A DNA stretch of 64,000 nucleotides from positions 1,670,009 to 1,734,008 of the forward strand of contig CM043791.1 in the NCBI GenBank assembly GCA_023974075.1, in the 5' to 3' direction. Below are positions 54,001-64,000 of the stretch, piece after piece (positions within the stretch are counted from its first letter, which is position 1; the number at the start of each line of letters is the position of its first letter). This DNA is from Chaenocephalus aceratus (taxonomy: Eukaryota; Chordata; Actinopteri; Perciformes; Channichthyidae). The translations under genes were made by a program, and so were the position numbers. The notes under the pieces were generated by a model, which was given only the letters and a program-made list of their open reading frames with translations, had not been told where the DNA came from and did not search any database.

Positions 54001-57000
54001 ATAGGCCTACGTCTGTTTCCGGTTATTTTTATTTTGAAATTCAGTTCCTGACGGACACCAAAAAAGCCCGAGATTATGGAATTAAACCAATAAATAAAAG
54101 CAAGGATAATTGTGTGTTATTGGTGAGTAAATAACAGTGTGTTATTTTGAAAAGAATAACAAATTAGAAGGAAAGAAATATTCAAAAATACAGATTTCAG
54201 TATCCTGAGGCTCTGAGCCCCATTTATTTTCCTCACAGACGGCAACAAAAGTCCGAAATTATACGATTTAAAATAAAAGCAATAATTGTGGCTTGATATT
54301 GAGTAAGAACATGTTTTTATGAACCACACAGCTTCCGGTCTTCCACGACCCGACCGGAGAAAAAGACGTGCTGCAGCCTGCAGGCACGAAACACGTTACC
54401 AGTAGAAATACATTGCTTTTAAAATCGTGCTGTGCAACACGAAAAAAAGGGGGAAATCGTGTTGGTGAACACGAATCAATAGATTAAAAATCGTGTTGGT
54501 GAACACGAAATGCCGTGAGACTGGGTTGAAATAGCATGCTGTCTCTAATTACTTATTAGTCCAACATCACAAAGCCCAGCATGCATCTGTCATGTCAGTA
54601 GTAGGTGGTGAACTTGATCCACTACAATTTGCATATCAGGCAGGGAGAGGCGTAGAGGATGCAAAGCTTTTTATACTGCACACTATCCACAAACACCTTG
54701 AAAAGCCGCAAGCCCACGCTAGGCTTTTATTTTGTTTGCTGACTTTTCTTCAGCATTTAACACAATGCAGCCACATCTCCTGGTAGAGAGCCTGTTAAGT
54801 CATTTTAAACTGCCCGATCAACTTGTTTTATGGATTTTAAACTTTCTAACTAATAGAGAGCAGAAGGTGTCTGTCAATGGACGCCTCTCTGACTCTGTCA
54901 TCACTTCCACGGGCTCGCCTCAAGGATGCGTTCTTTCGCCCCTACTTTTTATAATGTACACTGATAAATGCAGGAGCATGCAAGACAACAGCTACCTGGT
55001 TAAATTATCTGATGATACCGCCCTCTTGCCTCTCCTTAGCGGCTCAGAATCAGGTCACGAGTGTGCTCTTACCGATTTTATTTCCTGCTGTGATGACAGT
55101 TTTCTGGATTTAAATGTCTCCAAAACCCAGGAATTGATCATTGATTTTAGACGTCACAAGGATGTTCCTAAAGAGTGCATCATACACAACTAGAGAATGC
55201 AATTCCTGAAGAAATTGCTAGTGGAAATGCTTTATGCTGAAAAGCTGACGCTAAACTGCTATGCTGAAATGTACTGTGTAAGAAGAAAGTGAAGAATTTA
55301 GATTGAAATGATACATGAACACTGGGGGCTTGAATGTGTGATGAGAGAAGAAAAGAAAGTAAAAAGGCTTGGAAAAGCAGCAGAATATTTGAACTGCAAA
55401 CTTCTGAACTATCTTGATGGCGAATGATCTGTCGCCATGCCAACGGCATTTGGTGACACCCCATAATACGCTTAGGTGCGTTGATGGCTGCATCGTTACC
55501 AAACCTGTGAAGTTCTGGGCTGTTTGGAGTATTTTCACTAAAGTTATGAGAAAACCGTGTTTCAAGGCGAGCATTAGAAACGGCATATGGTGAGATCTCA
55601 GATTTGGCGTAGAGCTGTTGAGGCGATATACAAGTGAAGATTGGGAGACGATTGGACCGTGTCGATTGGACTTACAGCCACATCTGTTTCATGGCGAGTG
55701 GTCTGTCGCCATGGCAACGGCATTTGATGACACCCCATAATACGCTTAGATGTGTTGATGGCTGCATCGTTACCAAACCTGTGAAGTTCAGGGCTGTTTG
55801 GAGTATTTTCACTGAAGTTATGAGAAAACCGTGTTTCAAGGCGAGCATTGTGTTGCCATGGCAACGGCATTTGAAGAAATCTCAAAACTGTCCCGTGAAT
55901 GTCTTCACGGCTGGACTGTTAGCACACTGCTATCGATATTTATCGCACCAGTGATCGACTTCCAGGCTGCGAGTTTGTATTGTTAAATTTGGCAGTTAGC
56001 GAGTTTTTATGCTCTGCATATATTTCAATTAATGTCCTACTCTCTCTATCAGTAAAATTGGTTTTTCTCTTCTTTTGGTTTCCGTTATCCATATTCGTTA
56101 TTAAATTCTTAGCTTGCTCTGAATGGCGGAGTTTGAGTGTTAAATTATGTAGACGTGTGTTGCTTGGCAACAATTACTGTTTCGCGTGTATTCACTTAAG
56201 ACCAGGTGCAGCTACGCCCGAGACTACGCTGGTCTGAAGTCTGCTGCTCTGAGCATGTCAGTTGGAATGATGACATCATCGTGTTCCATGACACAGGTGT
56301 TTCTATTTGAGCTAACGAGGTGTGCAGAGATCACAGGTTTCCATTGTTCTGAATGAGAGATAAACCTCTTACATGTGAACGTTTTGTGGAAGAACCGTAA
56401 AAGATATCTGTGAAATTTCAAAGGGTGAAGCATGTCAAGGAAGTTGAGTATCTGAAGTGTAATTTTTGTGTACTTTCGGGTCAATAATGTGGCCTTTTTG
56501 GCAGTTTAACTAAAGGTGTGCGGCTGCTGCCGTGAGGACATATCAGCCTGAAATTACGATGGGCTTTAATGGAGGAATGTTGAATGTTTTTGTCACTTTG
56601 TGCCGTCAAGAGGCATTTTGTTTAAGTCTTTTTCAAGCTACGAGATGTTTTCCTTCGTTTGTCATGAAAAATGATGTCTCAGGAATGTAGGGTTTGAGAA
56701 TTATGGCAGTTTTAAAAAATATATATGAAGGCAAATTTCAAGATTTTCTACCATCTAGCTGTGACATCACACACTCTAGGTCAGTGTTTCTCAAACGTTT
56801 TCATACCAAGGACCACTTTATATATACAAATATAAAAAAACACATGGTTTTTCTAGAACAGATTACAAATCGCCTGAAAATGGTACAAACAGGTGGCAAC
56901 ATGTGTGACGAAGGTGTTGCCCTGGGCTATATCATGCAATCGAAAGCTCGGTCCATTGCGGAGATATTCCCGCGAGAGTGCGGAAACTTATATGTATTTA

Positions 57001-60000
57001 TTTATTTCAAATTTGAAATGTTACCAATATACTCACAGACCACTAGGGGGCGCTCACGGACCACCAGTGGTCCGCGGACCACACTTTGAGAAGCACTGCC
57101 AGTGTTTCTCAAACTTTTTCATACCAAGGACCACTTAACCAATAAAAAAACACTCGCGGACCACTCCACAAATATAAAAAAACACATGGTTTTTCTAGAA
57201 CAGATTACAAATCGCCTGAAAATGGTACAAACAGGTGGCAACATGTGTGACGAAGGTGTTGCCCTGGGCTATATCATGCAATCGAAAGTGAAACTTAAGC
57301 TCGTTCCATTGTGGAGATATTCCCGCGAGAGTGCGGACATTTATATGTATTTATTTATTTCAAATTTGAAATGTTACCAATATACTCACGGACCACTAGG
57401 GGGCGCTCACGGACCACTAGTGGTCCGCGGACCACACTTTGAGAAGCACTGCTCGAGGTAATGTTAAAATCTGAAGAAAACCTCTATAACAAGGTCTGAA
57501 CAATGTTTAATATCTCTAAAAGTAAGAATCAGATTTAAAAGTTGTTTTACACAAATAATGTCAGAAAGATGTGTAACATTTTAAAGTTGGAATGAGGTTT
57601 CTGAGTGAAAGTATGAATGAACATTTAGCAGTTGAAGTCGCAGGAAGATTTGTTGAAGTCTGAAGATTTCCTCCATTGACTTCAATGTTAAAAATGTGAT
57701 GAATTATGGGATATATCTCGGGAATTATGAAAGTTATGAATGAGAAAAGTAATAGCCATCGATTCCTGACCGAGCAGAACGTTTTGATGTTCGAACGGAG
57801 TTTGTGCGATGTTCAATGCGGGAGGAGAAGCACGGCAAAATACCGGCGGAATAATAAACTTTTCGTGCGTAGAAGAACAGATAGTTGGAATGCTGTATGA
57901 CAATGTAGAAATGGTCACATCATACAAATACTTGGGCACCATTTTTGATGACCACCTCAAATTTGATGTGAATACTGAGTGGATTGTGAAGCGGGGTCAA
58001 CAGAGAATGCACCTTCTTCGCAAACTGAACTCTTTCTCTGTCAGGCCTTTCATTCTTTGTCGTTTTTACCAAGCATTCATTGAGAGCCTTATTTGTTTTT
58101 CTTTTATCTGCTGGTTCCATAGCCTCACGCTGAAAGACAGGAACAGCCTGAACAGCATCTTAAGACCTGCTCCAAGATCATCGGCGTGAAACAGAGAGAC
58201 TGAAACTGAAACAGATTCTGCGGAAAGCAGAGAGCATTCTGAACTCTCCAGGTCGCGTACTCTCCAGGTCATGTACTCTCACATGAATCTCGTCAGTTGC
58301 CATCAGGGCGTAGATATGCTCTACCTGATCAAAGGACTAATCGCTTTTCTAAATCCTTCATCCCTTCTGCACTCAAACTTTTAAATTCTTGAAAGGCTTT
58401 TAACTTGATTATTTATTTATTTATTTATTATTGGGATGCTATGAACTATTTATAGTGTAAATTGAAATGATCCACATCTGTGCTCCAGGTGTGTCTGTGT
58501 GTTTTCTTCTTGTATGTTCCTGCCTGTGTCCATGACATAAGCTGCTGCTCATAACCAATTGCCCCTTGCTGGATTAATAAAGTTGTTGATTGATTGATTG
58601 TCCTGCTGCTTTTTATGTTGTGAAGCTCTCGCCAATGATAAAGCCAGTCAGAGAAGTAATCTTGTTTGGTGGTGCATGGCTCCTGTTCTGGCACTACTAA
58701 CCCTACCCCCGCCACGGGTCTGAGAAGCTCCTCCCACCTTTTTTAAAGTGATTGCAAGACAGTTTTTTTGAGGCAGTAGTATAAAGGTAAAGTAGCTACA
58801 TAATGTTGTTCTAACTGTCTTTGACCATATGTGTGTTTGTGCGCTGCGGGCAGTGAACGAGAAAACAACCAAAGTGATTGAGGCAGCGTTCCAACATGCC
58901 AGATATCCCAGTGTGAAGGGAGAGACGTCCCTGTTCCTTATAGGCACAGTCATATATGGCCTGGAAAAGTAAGAGGGCACACACAACCACAATACACAGA
59001 TGGACACGCAAACTGTCATAAAGTCATGTCATGTTTCATCTTTCACCCAGTTTGGAGATTCACAACCTGTCGATTGGTCAGAGTGCAGTTGAACTGCATC
59101 CAGGGGAAGGGATCTCCCTGGAAATAACAAATGTGTCGGCAGTCTTTAAAGGGAGACTCCAGTATGGATACGGCAGCTGGCTGTGAGTCTGTGTGACCAG
59201 CATCTGAACACTGCACATCATTCATATTCAGAACACTTCATTGACACCAGCACTGCACCTCCTCGCTGTGCTTCTGTTGATTCATCCTGTATGTTGCTCT
59301 GTCAGCATGGTGACGTCACTTCCTTTGCAAACCCCAGTACATTGATGCGTATTAATATGCCATTTGTATTTCTTTGTTCATGTAGTGTCAGCTTTGAACA
59401 TTCAATTGACTTTGAAATTGAATCTCAGATTGATCTCGGAATCAACCCCAAACTGTGTAAGTACTTTGTTTTGTGTGCACAGCCATTAGCGCTTGGAAGT
59501 GAGTGCAGTAAAACAATGCTTGGGTCGGGCCCTCAGGGTTTGGAGGGTGACTTAAAAAATGTATTCCATTACAATTTCTAGTTACCTGTAAAAAATCCAT
59601 CACAAATATAAAAGTAATGTAACCGGATTACTTTCCTTTTTTATTTTTAGCTCACCTTAATATCAAATGTGCAAATAAATACAAGAGAAAATAGATATCA
59701 ATAAGATGTTTTTTTTGTTCAAGTATTAGCCTACAGCACAGTACAGCTTACAAAGAAGATATACAATCTGATCATTTTACAACAAACATGTATATATTGC
59801 CTTCAAATTGATTCAATTGGATTGTCTCATACACACAGCCTTGAATTAGCACATCATTTTATTTATGTTGGCAAATCCCAAATATTTTCTCATGTTACTT
59901 TTTGAAAAGGTTTGGTGTATAATGATTCAGTCCTTCAGCGAGGCAGCTGCTGGTTCAGTATAATAATAATAATAATAATAATTCATTTATTTTATATAGG

Positions 60001-60578
60001 CGCCTTTCAAGGCTCTCAAGGTCGCCGTACAAACAGTACAGTACAGTATACTGGGACCTATTTGTTCCTACTAACTAACTTTAAATCTGTCCTTACACGT
60101 CCTCACATGTCTTCTGTTTGTGTCCTCTGTCAGACTGTGGAGAGGGGAAGGTGGCAGCAGACACATCGGACTGTTTCCTTAATTTTCACAAACTCAATCT
60201 GCATCTGCAGGGCGACAAAGAGTAAGCTACACAACTGAACCCTAATGATGTTACGCAGTCTGCATGATAATCTGTGTGTAACCGTGCTGTGTGTGCTGCC
60301 TGGACCAGACCCAACTGGCTGAAGAAGCTCTTCACTGACTTCATCACCTTCACTGTCAAACTGCTAGTAAAGGGACAGGTGAGGACCAACGGAAATACAT
60401 AAAGTATGCATCACTTTTCAGAGTAAACGTTGACATGTCTTCTTTAGTCAGAGTAAAGATAACACTGAATTGAATATGTTTTCAAATGCAGATTTGTAAG
60501 GAGATCAACAAGGTGGCAAACATACTGGCAGACTTCATACAAGAGAGAGCAGGTGTGTGCACAATGTGTGTGTGCGCA

Positions 60579-60622
<44 letters not shown>

Positions 60623-63600
60623 ACCTGTATATGTCTGTGCTTACAGAGCAGTTCCTCAGTGATGGAGACATTAGTGTGGACATCGGTGTGTCTGCTGCCC
60701 CTGTCATCACTGCAAACTACATAGAGTCCTACCACAAGGTAAGGCCCCTCCACTGCATACAACCTAAGACTAAGACTAAGCTGCTTGCTTTTGAAAAAGT
60801 CCATCAATAGATGAAAAGAGAAACTGTTAAACATTGACAGCAGGGTGCTTTGCTAGATCGGCAAATGCAAATGTGTGGATATTCCCCCATCAGAAACCTT
60901 TGATAAATGCTGAGGTTCATGCTAAACTTAAATCATGGGTTATCGTGCACAGCAGCGCTGACTTGGAAGAGAACAAGAACTCCAGGTGGCGCTCTGGAGA
61001 GCAGCCAGTCTGTGGGTAGACAGAAGGACCAGGAGCCCTGCCCTTTTGTTTTAAACAGGGCAGATGTGTGCAAATCCTTTAAAAGGGTCCAAGGCTCCTG
61101 GACCTGATGGCATCCCTGGCCGTGTCCTCAGGGTGTGTGCAGTTCAGCTGCACAGACATCTTCAACAGGTCCCTGCTGCAGTCTGTAGTCCCCACATGTC
61201 TCAAACACTCCACCATCGTTCCTGTCCCCAAAAAGACAATAATCACCTGCCTCAACGACTGCCGCCCAGTAGCACTCACCTCCATCACCATGAAGTGCTT
61301 TGAGCGGGTAGTCAAACCCTTCATCCCCTCCTCCCTCCCTGACTCTCTGGACCCCCTGCAGTTTGCCTACAGAGCAAACGGGTCCACAGGCGACGCCATA
61401 GCCCCCCCCTCCACACTGCCCTCTCACACCTGGACCAGAGCAACACTATGTGAGAATGCTGTTCAGCCTTCAACACCATTGTGCCCTCCAAGCTGGCCAT
61501 CAAGCTCAGGGACCTCGGGCTCAACAGCGCCCTCTGTGACTGGATCCTGAACTGAAGGATGAACTGAAACATCACATCCTCCACCCTGATCCTCAACTCC
61601 GGAGCCCCTTCCCGTCCTAATCTCTGACTGTTACGAGACATCTGGATTACCAGGAAGCAATGGAGAGAGAGACACGCCTCCATCACCAGCAGCAGGGCTC
61701 GGTGGAGAGAGCAGCTGTATTAGATTCATAGTAAACAGCAGTGTATCGACTGCAGTCATCTTCAATAGAATTCCAGTTCATGAAAGCAACGTTTTTGATA
61801 TAATAATAATCTCCTTGTTTTGAGTATCAATACTCTGTTGTCTTTCTGTTCATCCAATACTTACTGTTTTTTTTAAAAACTTCCAGGGGCTTTCCTTATA
61901 CAGAAACGTGTCTGCTGTCATCAATGAGTCTGTGTTCCACCCCAGTCAGCTGACTGAACACAAGATGCTCTACTTCTGGATCTCAGGTCAGCAGTGAGCG
62001 GTACTCTGCCTCTTGAAATGTGGAAGTGCAGGTGCAATAAAATAAAAAGTTATCTTAGAGGGAGAATCCAATAATGTAACGGGTCCCTCTGCTCTTCAGG
62101 ATCTTAGTTGATGTAATACACAATACACATCTGATACATGTTGATTGTGAACTTCTAGACTTCAAATGCATCAAAATAATCTCTTTCCAACTTTTGGTGC
62201 CAGTGTATCAAAATGTGTTTCCTGTGTGAGCACCCCAAAGTTTTATGTTATAAATATATAATCCCAGGCTCCAGCACATAGAAACTGCCGGATGCTAACT
62301 TGCACATGTTGGGCAATTAGCATAAATTGGGTTGAATATGGCATTAAAGGCTAAACAATAGTAACAAAAATTGCTTTTGCGATTCAGACAGTTTGAGTGT
62401 TTTTGGTCCATTGAGGATGCTGGATCAATTCGGACATTTTCAAGATCAAAAATGTCAGTTTTAACCAGAAAGGAATACCTACCTGTCCTCTCTGTGGGAT
62501 GATACCACCATGAGTTGCACTGCAACCATTGGATATAAAGAGCACAGGATGAAAAGATTACCTCTTCTGAGGACAATTATTTTCAAATAAATAAGCAATC
62601 TGTCCAATCCTAATAATCCAGAGTCCCCTAAATCTTCCAAATCGAGTACACATATTGGCATTTCTTGTTAAAACCGACTGCCATTTTGGATACTGAAAAT
62701 GTTAGAAATGGACTCAGCATCCTCAATAACCCCCAAAACCACTCAAAAGGTGTACAAATCGGTGAAGCCATTTTTGAACTCAATGCTAATTAACGCAATG
62801 TATGCTAATTGTGCAAAGTGCCCAACATATGCAAGTTATCATCCGGCAGTTTCTATGTGCTGGGGACCCTACTACATAAACATTTCTAACGTAGAACTTT
62901 GGGGTACTCATAATCTACGGGTTCACAAATGTACTTTATGAGCTGGCAACTAGGCTAATCAGAGAAGCCAAATATAAATTCAGTGAAATAAATCTAACTT
63001 TATGAATCGTGAGTATCTTAGCCAATGAACAGCAGCGTTAGCAGCAGGGTGCGTTGTGTCTCGGTTGTAAGGGTGAAATGGATAACTTGTGTTTAACCCC
63101 AGACCAGATTCTGAACCCCATGTTTACTGCTGCACACCATGATGCCCGATTCCAGCTCAACATCTCTGGAGCAGAGCTCAGTGTGAGTACATCAGAGCTG
63201 TGCACATACACATGGAAGGATCTGGTATCTGCTAATACAAGTTAGCTTGGGTAGTACTTACTGCATAGAGATGATATGAACCTCACCCATTGGTTCTGCA
63301 TATGTTAAAACCAGAGTTGGAAAAAGTACTGAGATCCTTTACTTAAGGAAAAGTACTAATAAAACATTTCAAAAATACTCCTTTACAACGTGATGTTGTA
63401 TCAGCTAAATGTACTCAAGTATCAAAAGTGAACGTACTGATTGTGCAGGATGGCTCTTCTGGGAGTTTTGTATTATAATAGAATATTATATTATTCAGTT
63501 TTTATTATTAGAAAATACATACTAGAGTTTTGTAATGCTGTACGTTGTCATTGTGGAGCAAGTGTTATACATTGTGTACTACTGAGTAGATTAGTAGTAT

Positions 63601-64000
63601 ATACATATATCATATAAACACAGGTTGTTATTTATGTTAAAAGTACCTACTCACTAAATAAATCAACTAAACAAATGTAGTGCAGTACAAAGCACGATAT
63701 TTACCTTTGAGATGAAGTAGCATAAAATAGTAAAGTACAAGTTCCCCAAAACTATACTTAAGTACTTGAGTGAATGTGTTATATTCCACCACTGGATACA
63801 ATTACTGTCTTGAATCTCTCCTCACCAGAACCATGTGGTTGCAGATGTTGAAACTTAAGTTTGTGATATTTCATATCTTGTTAAGTCTTACATTACATTA
63901 AATGCAATTTCAGGAGCTTTTCAAGACCAATCTCTCCAGTACCATGCCTGAATATTTCAGAAAGGTAATTTGTAAAAACCTCTTTAGTCCTGCACAATCC
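50894..64000 (+). CDS. cetp: cetp, cholesteryl ester transfer protein, first eleven coding exons
   Basis: CETP is a secreted plasma glycoprotein of the BPI/LBP lipid-transfer family that exchanges cholesteryl esters and triglycerides between lipoproteins. Exons: 50894-51032, 58854-58968, 59051-59182, 59386-59456, 60134-60221, 60309-60378, 60492-60552, 60647-60738, 61887-61986, 63103-63182, 63914-63964. All junctions are GT/AG with continuous phase, giving 333 residues. The 3' part lies beyond the window. A hydrophobic signal peptide (residues about 1-21) is followed by [11 protein letters not shown]. The N-terminal barrel shows [51 protein letters not shown] and [12 protein letters not shown], each aligning with mammalian CETP. 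Intron 1 is 7.8 kb and packed with transposons. Confidence 0.96.
51546..54528. mobile_element. Long-inverted-repeat DNA transposon B in cetp intron 1
   Basis: The ends CAACCCAGTCTCA and TGAGACTGGGTTG are inverted, and homology of the arms continues for over 500 bases. AAATAGC flanks both sides (51539-51545 and 54529-54535), a 7-bp duplication. The repeated word cgtgttggtgaacacga (and inverse) lies near each tip. The interior is homologous to element A (21805-24602), in inverse orientation. No transposase frame was seen. Confidence 0.88.
54592..55193 (+). pseudogene. LINE reverse transcriptase, front half of a split copy
   Basis: [17 protein letters not shown], then [33 protein letters not shown] and [11 protein letters not shown] are RT motifs of a fish non-LTR element (perhaps Rex1-like). 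The match continues at 57899 after a 2.7 kb insertion. Confidence 0.85.
56782..57098. mobile_element. hAT MITE, first unit of a dimer
   Basis: CAGTGTTTCTCAAAC start and TTTGAGAAGCACTG end. The upstream 8 bp CTCTAGGT (56774-56781) pairs with CTCGAGGT after the second unit, one mismatch. Confidence 0.88.
57100..57451. mobile_element. hAT MITE, second unit of a dimer
   Basis: Same orientation as the first unit and separated from it by one base (57099). Ends at 57451, followed by CTCGAGGT (57452-57459). Confidence 0.88.
57896..58600 (+). pseudogene. LINE, back half of the split copy
   Basis: [55 protein letters not shown] and [10 protein letters not shown] are the region after the RT core of the same LINE family as 54592-55193. 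A frameshift occurs near 58165. The 3' tail ggattaataaagttgttgat with a (TGAT)n run ends at about 58598. Confidence 0.85.
58854..58968 (+). CDS. cetp: cetp exon 2
   Basis: [20 protein letters not shown] then GTVIYGLE. Acceptor cgggcag, donor GTAAGA. Confidence 0.95.
59051..59182 (+). CDS. cetp: cetp exon 3
   Basis: [20 protein letters not shown] then [16 protein letters not shown]. Acceptor caccccag-type tttcacccag, donor GTGAGT. Confidence 0.95.
59386..59456 (+). CDS. cetp: cetp exon 4
   Basis: [20 protein letters not shown] then PKL. Acceptor catgtag, donor GTAAGT. Confidence 0.95.
59958..60045 (-). repeat. Isolated L2-like LINE 3' end in cetp intron 4
   Basis: (AAT)n then ttatataggcgcctttcaag and ctcaaggtcgccgtac. 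Same as the tail of the L2 copy at 15774, but without any coding part. Confidence 0.7.
60134..60221 (+). CDS. cetp: cetp exon 5
   Basis: [20 protein letters not shown] then NLHLQGDK. Two Cys residues correspond to the disulphide pair of the CETP N-terminal barrel. Acceptor ctgtcag, donor GTAAGC. Confidence 0.95.
60309..60378 (+). CDS. cetp: cetp exon 6
   Basis: [20 protein letters not shown] then KGQ. Acceptor gaccag, donor GTGAGG. Confidence 0.95.
60492..60552 (+). CDS. cetp: cetp exon 7
   Basis: [20 protein letters not shown], near-identical to the mammalian segment. The donor GTGTGT runs into a (GT)n tract. Confidence 0.93.
60576..60621. repeat. (GT)n microsatellite in cetp intron 7
   Basis: About 45 bases of GT within an intron of only 94 bases. 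Confidence 0.95.
60647..60738 (+). CDS. cetp: cetp exon 8
   Basis: [20 protein letters not shown] then [10 protein letters not shown]. Acceptor cttacag, donor GTAAGG. Confidence 0.95.
60950..61560 (+). pseudogene. LINE reverse transcriptase fragment in cetp intron 8
   Basis: [20 protein letters not shown], then [38 protein letters not shown] and [18 protein letters not shown] in shifting frames. This is the N-terminal RT region of a fish non-LTR element. Several frameshifts and no 3' tail. Confidence 0.75.
61887..61986 (+). CDS. cetp: cetp exon 9
   Basis: [20 protein letters not shown] then [10 protein letters not shown]. It contains NVS and NES, possible N-glycosylation sites. Acceptor ttccag, donor GTCAGC. 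Confidence 0.93.
62229..62911. mobile_element. Long-inverted-repeat MITE in cetp intron 9
   Basis: Left caccccaaagttttatgtta and right taacgtagaactttggggt are inverted, and pairing continues inward (tagaaactgccggatg with catccggcagtttcta). 683 bp, no coding capacity. The target duplication was not identified. Confidence 0.75.
63103..63182 (+). CDS. cetp: cetp exon 10
   Basis: [20 protein letters not shown] then SGAELS, aligning with the region after YFWFSERVF of mammalian CETP. Acceptor accccag, donor GTGAGT. Confidence 0.88.
63310..63800. repeat. Teleost agtactt-rich repeat in cetp intron 10
   Basis: Starts agttggaaaaagtactgaga, ends tacttgagtgaatgtgttat then ccaccactgg. Same family as 9321-9825. 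Confidence 0.7.
63914..63964 (+). CDS. cetp: cetp exon 11 (last in window)
   Basis: 17 codons in phase 0, [17 protein letters not shown]. Acceptor tttcag, donor GTAATT. The gene continues beyond the window. Confidence 0.88.

Larger units (their letters stand above)
55192..57895. mobile_element. Insertion splitting the LINE, unclassified repeat
   Basis: It begins about agagaatgcaattcctgaag and ends about agttggaatgctg. It includes a tandem duplication (55425-55575 and 55690-55850), a segment copied in the DIRS element (46486-47110) and a segment related to 8300-8480, plus a hAT dimer. I found no inverted ends. A Helitron-like nature is conceivable but unproven. Confidence 0.6.

Overview
This is a piece of a teleost (ray-finned fish) nuclear chromosome. 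Three multi-exon host genes lie on the plus strand, in the same order as the mammalian SLC12A3-HERPUD1-CETP neighbourhood. The introns and spacers are full of fish-type transposons, (CA)n microsatellites and minisatellites. No species can be named from the sequence alone. I saw no tRNA or rRNA gene, no CRISPR array and no bacterial operon.

Layout. (1) 1.8-12.2 kb: the last eleven exons (cytosolic C-terminal domain, stop at 12155-12157) of a Na-Cl cotransporter-type SLC12 gene, slc12a3 or its teleost sister slc12a10; its 5' exons lie upstream of the window. (2) 12.2-31 kb: gene-free and repeat-rich. It holds a Tc1-like MITE, hAT- and PIF/Harbinger-type elements, L2-like LINE fragments, a Crypton tyrosine-recombinase remnant, a long-inverted-repeat element, and a decayed DDE-like transposon whose two ends carry seven copies of a short GGGTTGA-type motif. 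(3) 31.2-38.1 kb: herpud1, a complete set of eight coding exons, with an ER-stress-element-like site in its promoter and two apparent +1 frame problems in homopolymers. (4) 38.5-50.1 kb: repeat-rich spacer with minisatellites, nested hAT/LINE elements and a DIRS-type tyrosine-recombinase retrotransposon containing two further insertions and an internal deletion. (5) 50.9 kb to the end: the first eleven coding exons of cetp. Its 7.8 kb intron 1 holds a second long-inverted-repeat element, and a LINE split by a 2.7 kb insertion that itself carries a hAT MITE dimer.

The three genes work separately: apical NaCl uptake in ion-transporting epithelium, ER-associated degradation under ER stress, and lipid exchange between plasma lipoproteins. 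Their adjacency is ancient synteny, not an operon. All exon limits were set by hand from GT/AG sites and reading-frame continuity. The most unusual items are the decayed DDE-like element with its end motif clusters, the two related long-inverted-repeat elements with an internally inverted block, and a perfect 50-bp hairpin in an slc12a3 intron.
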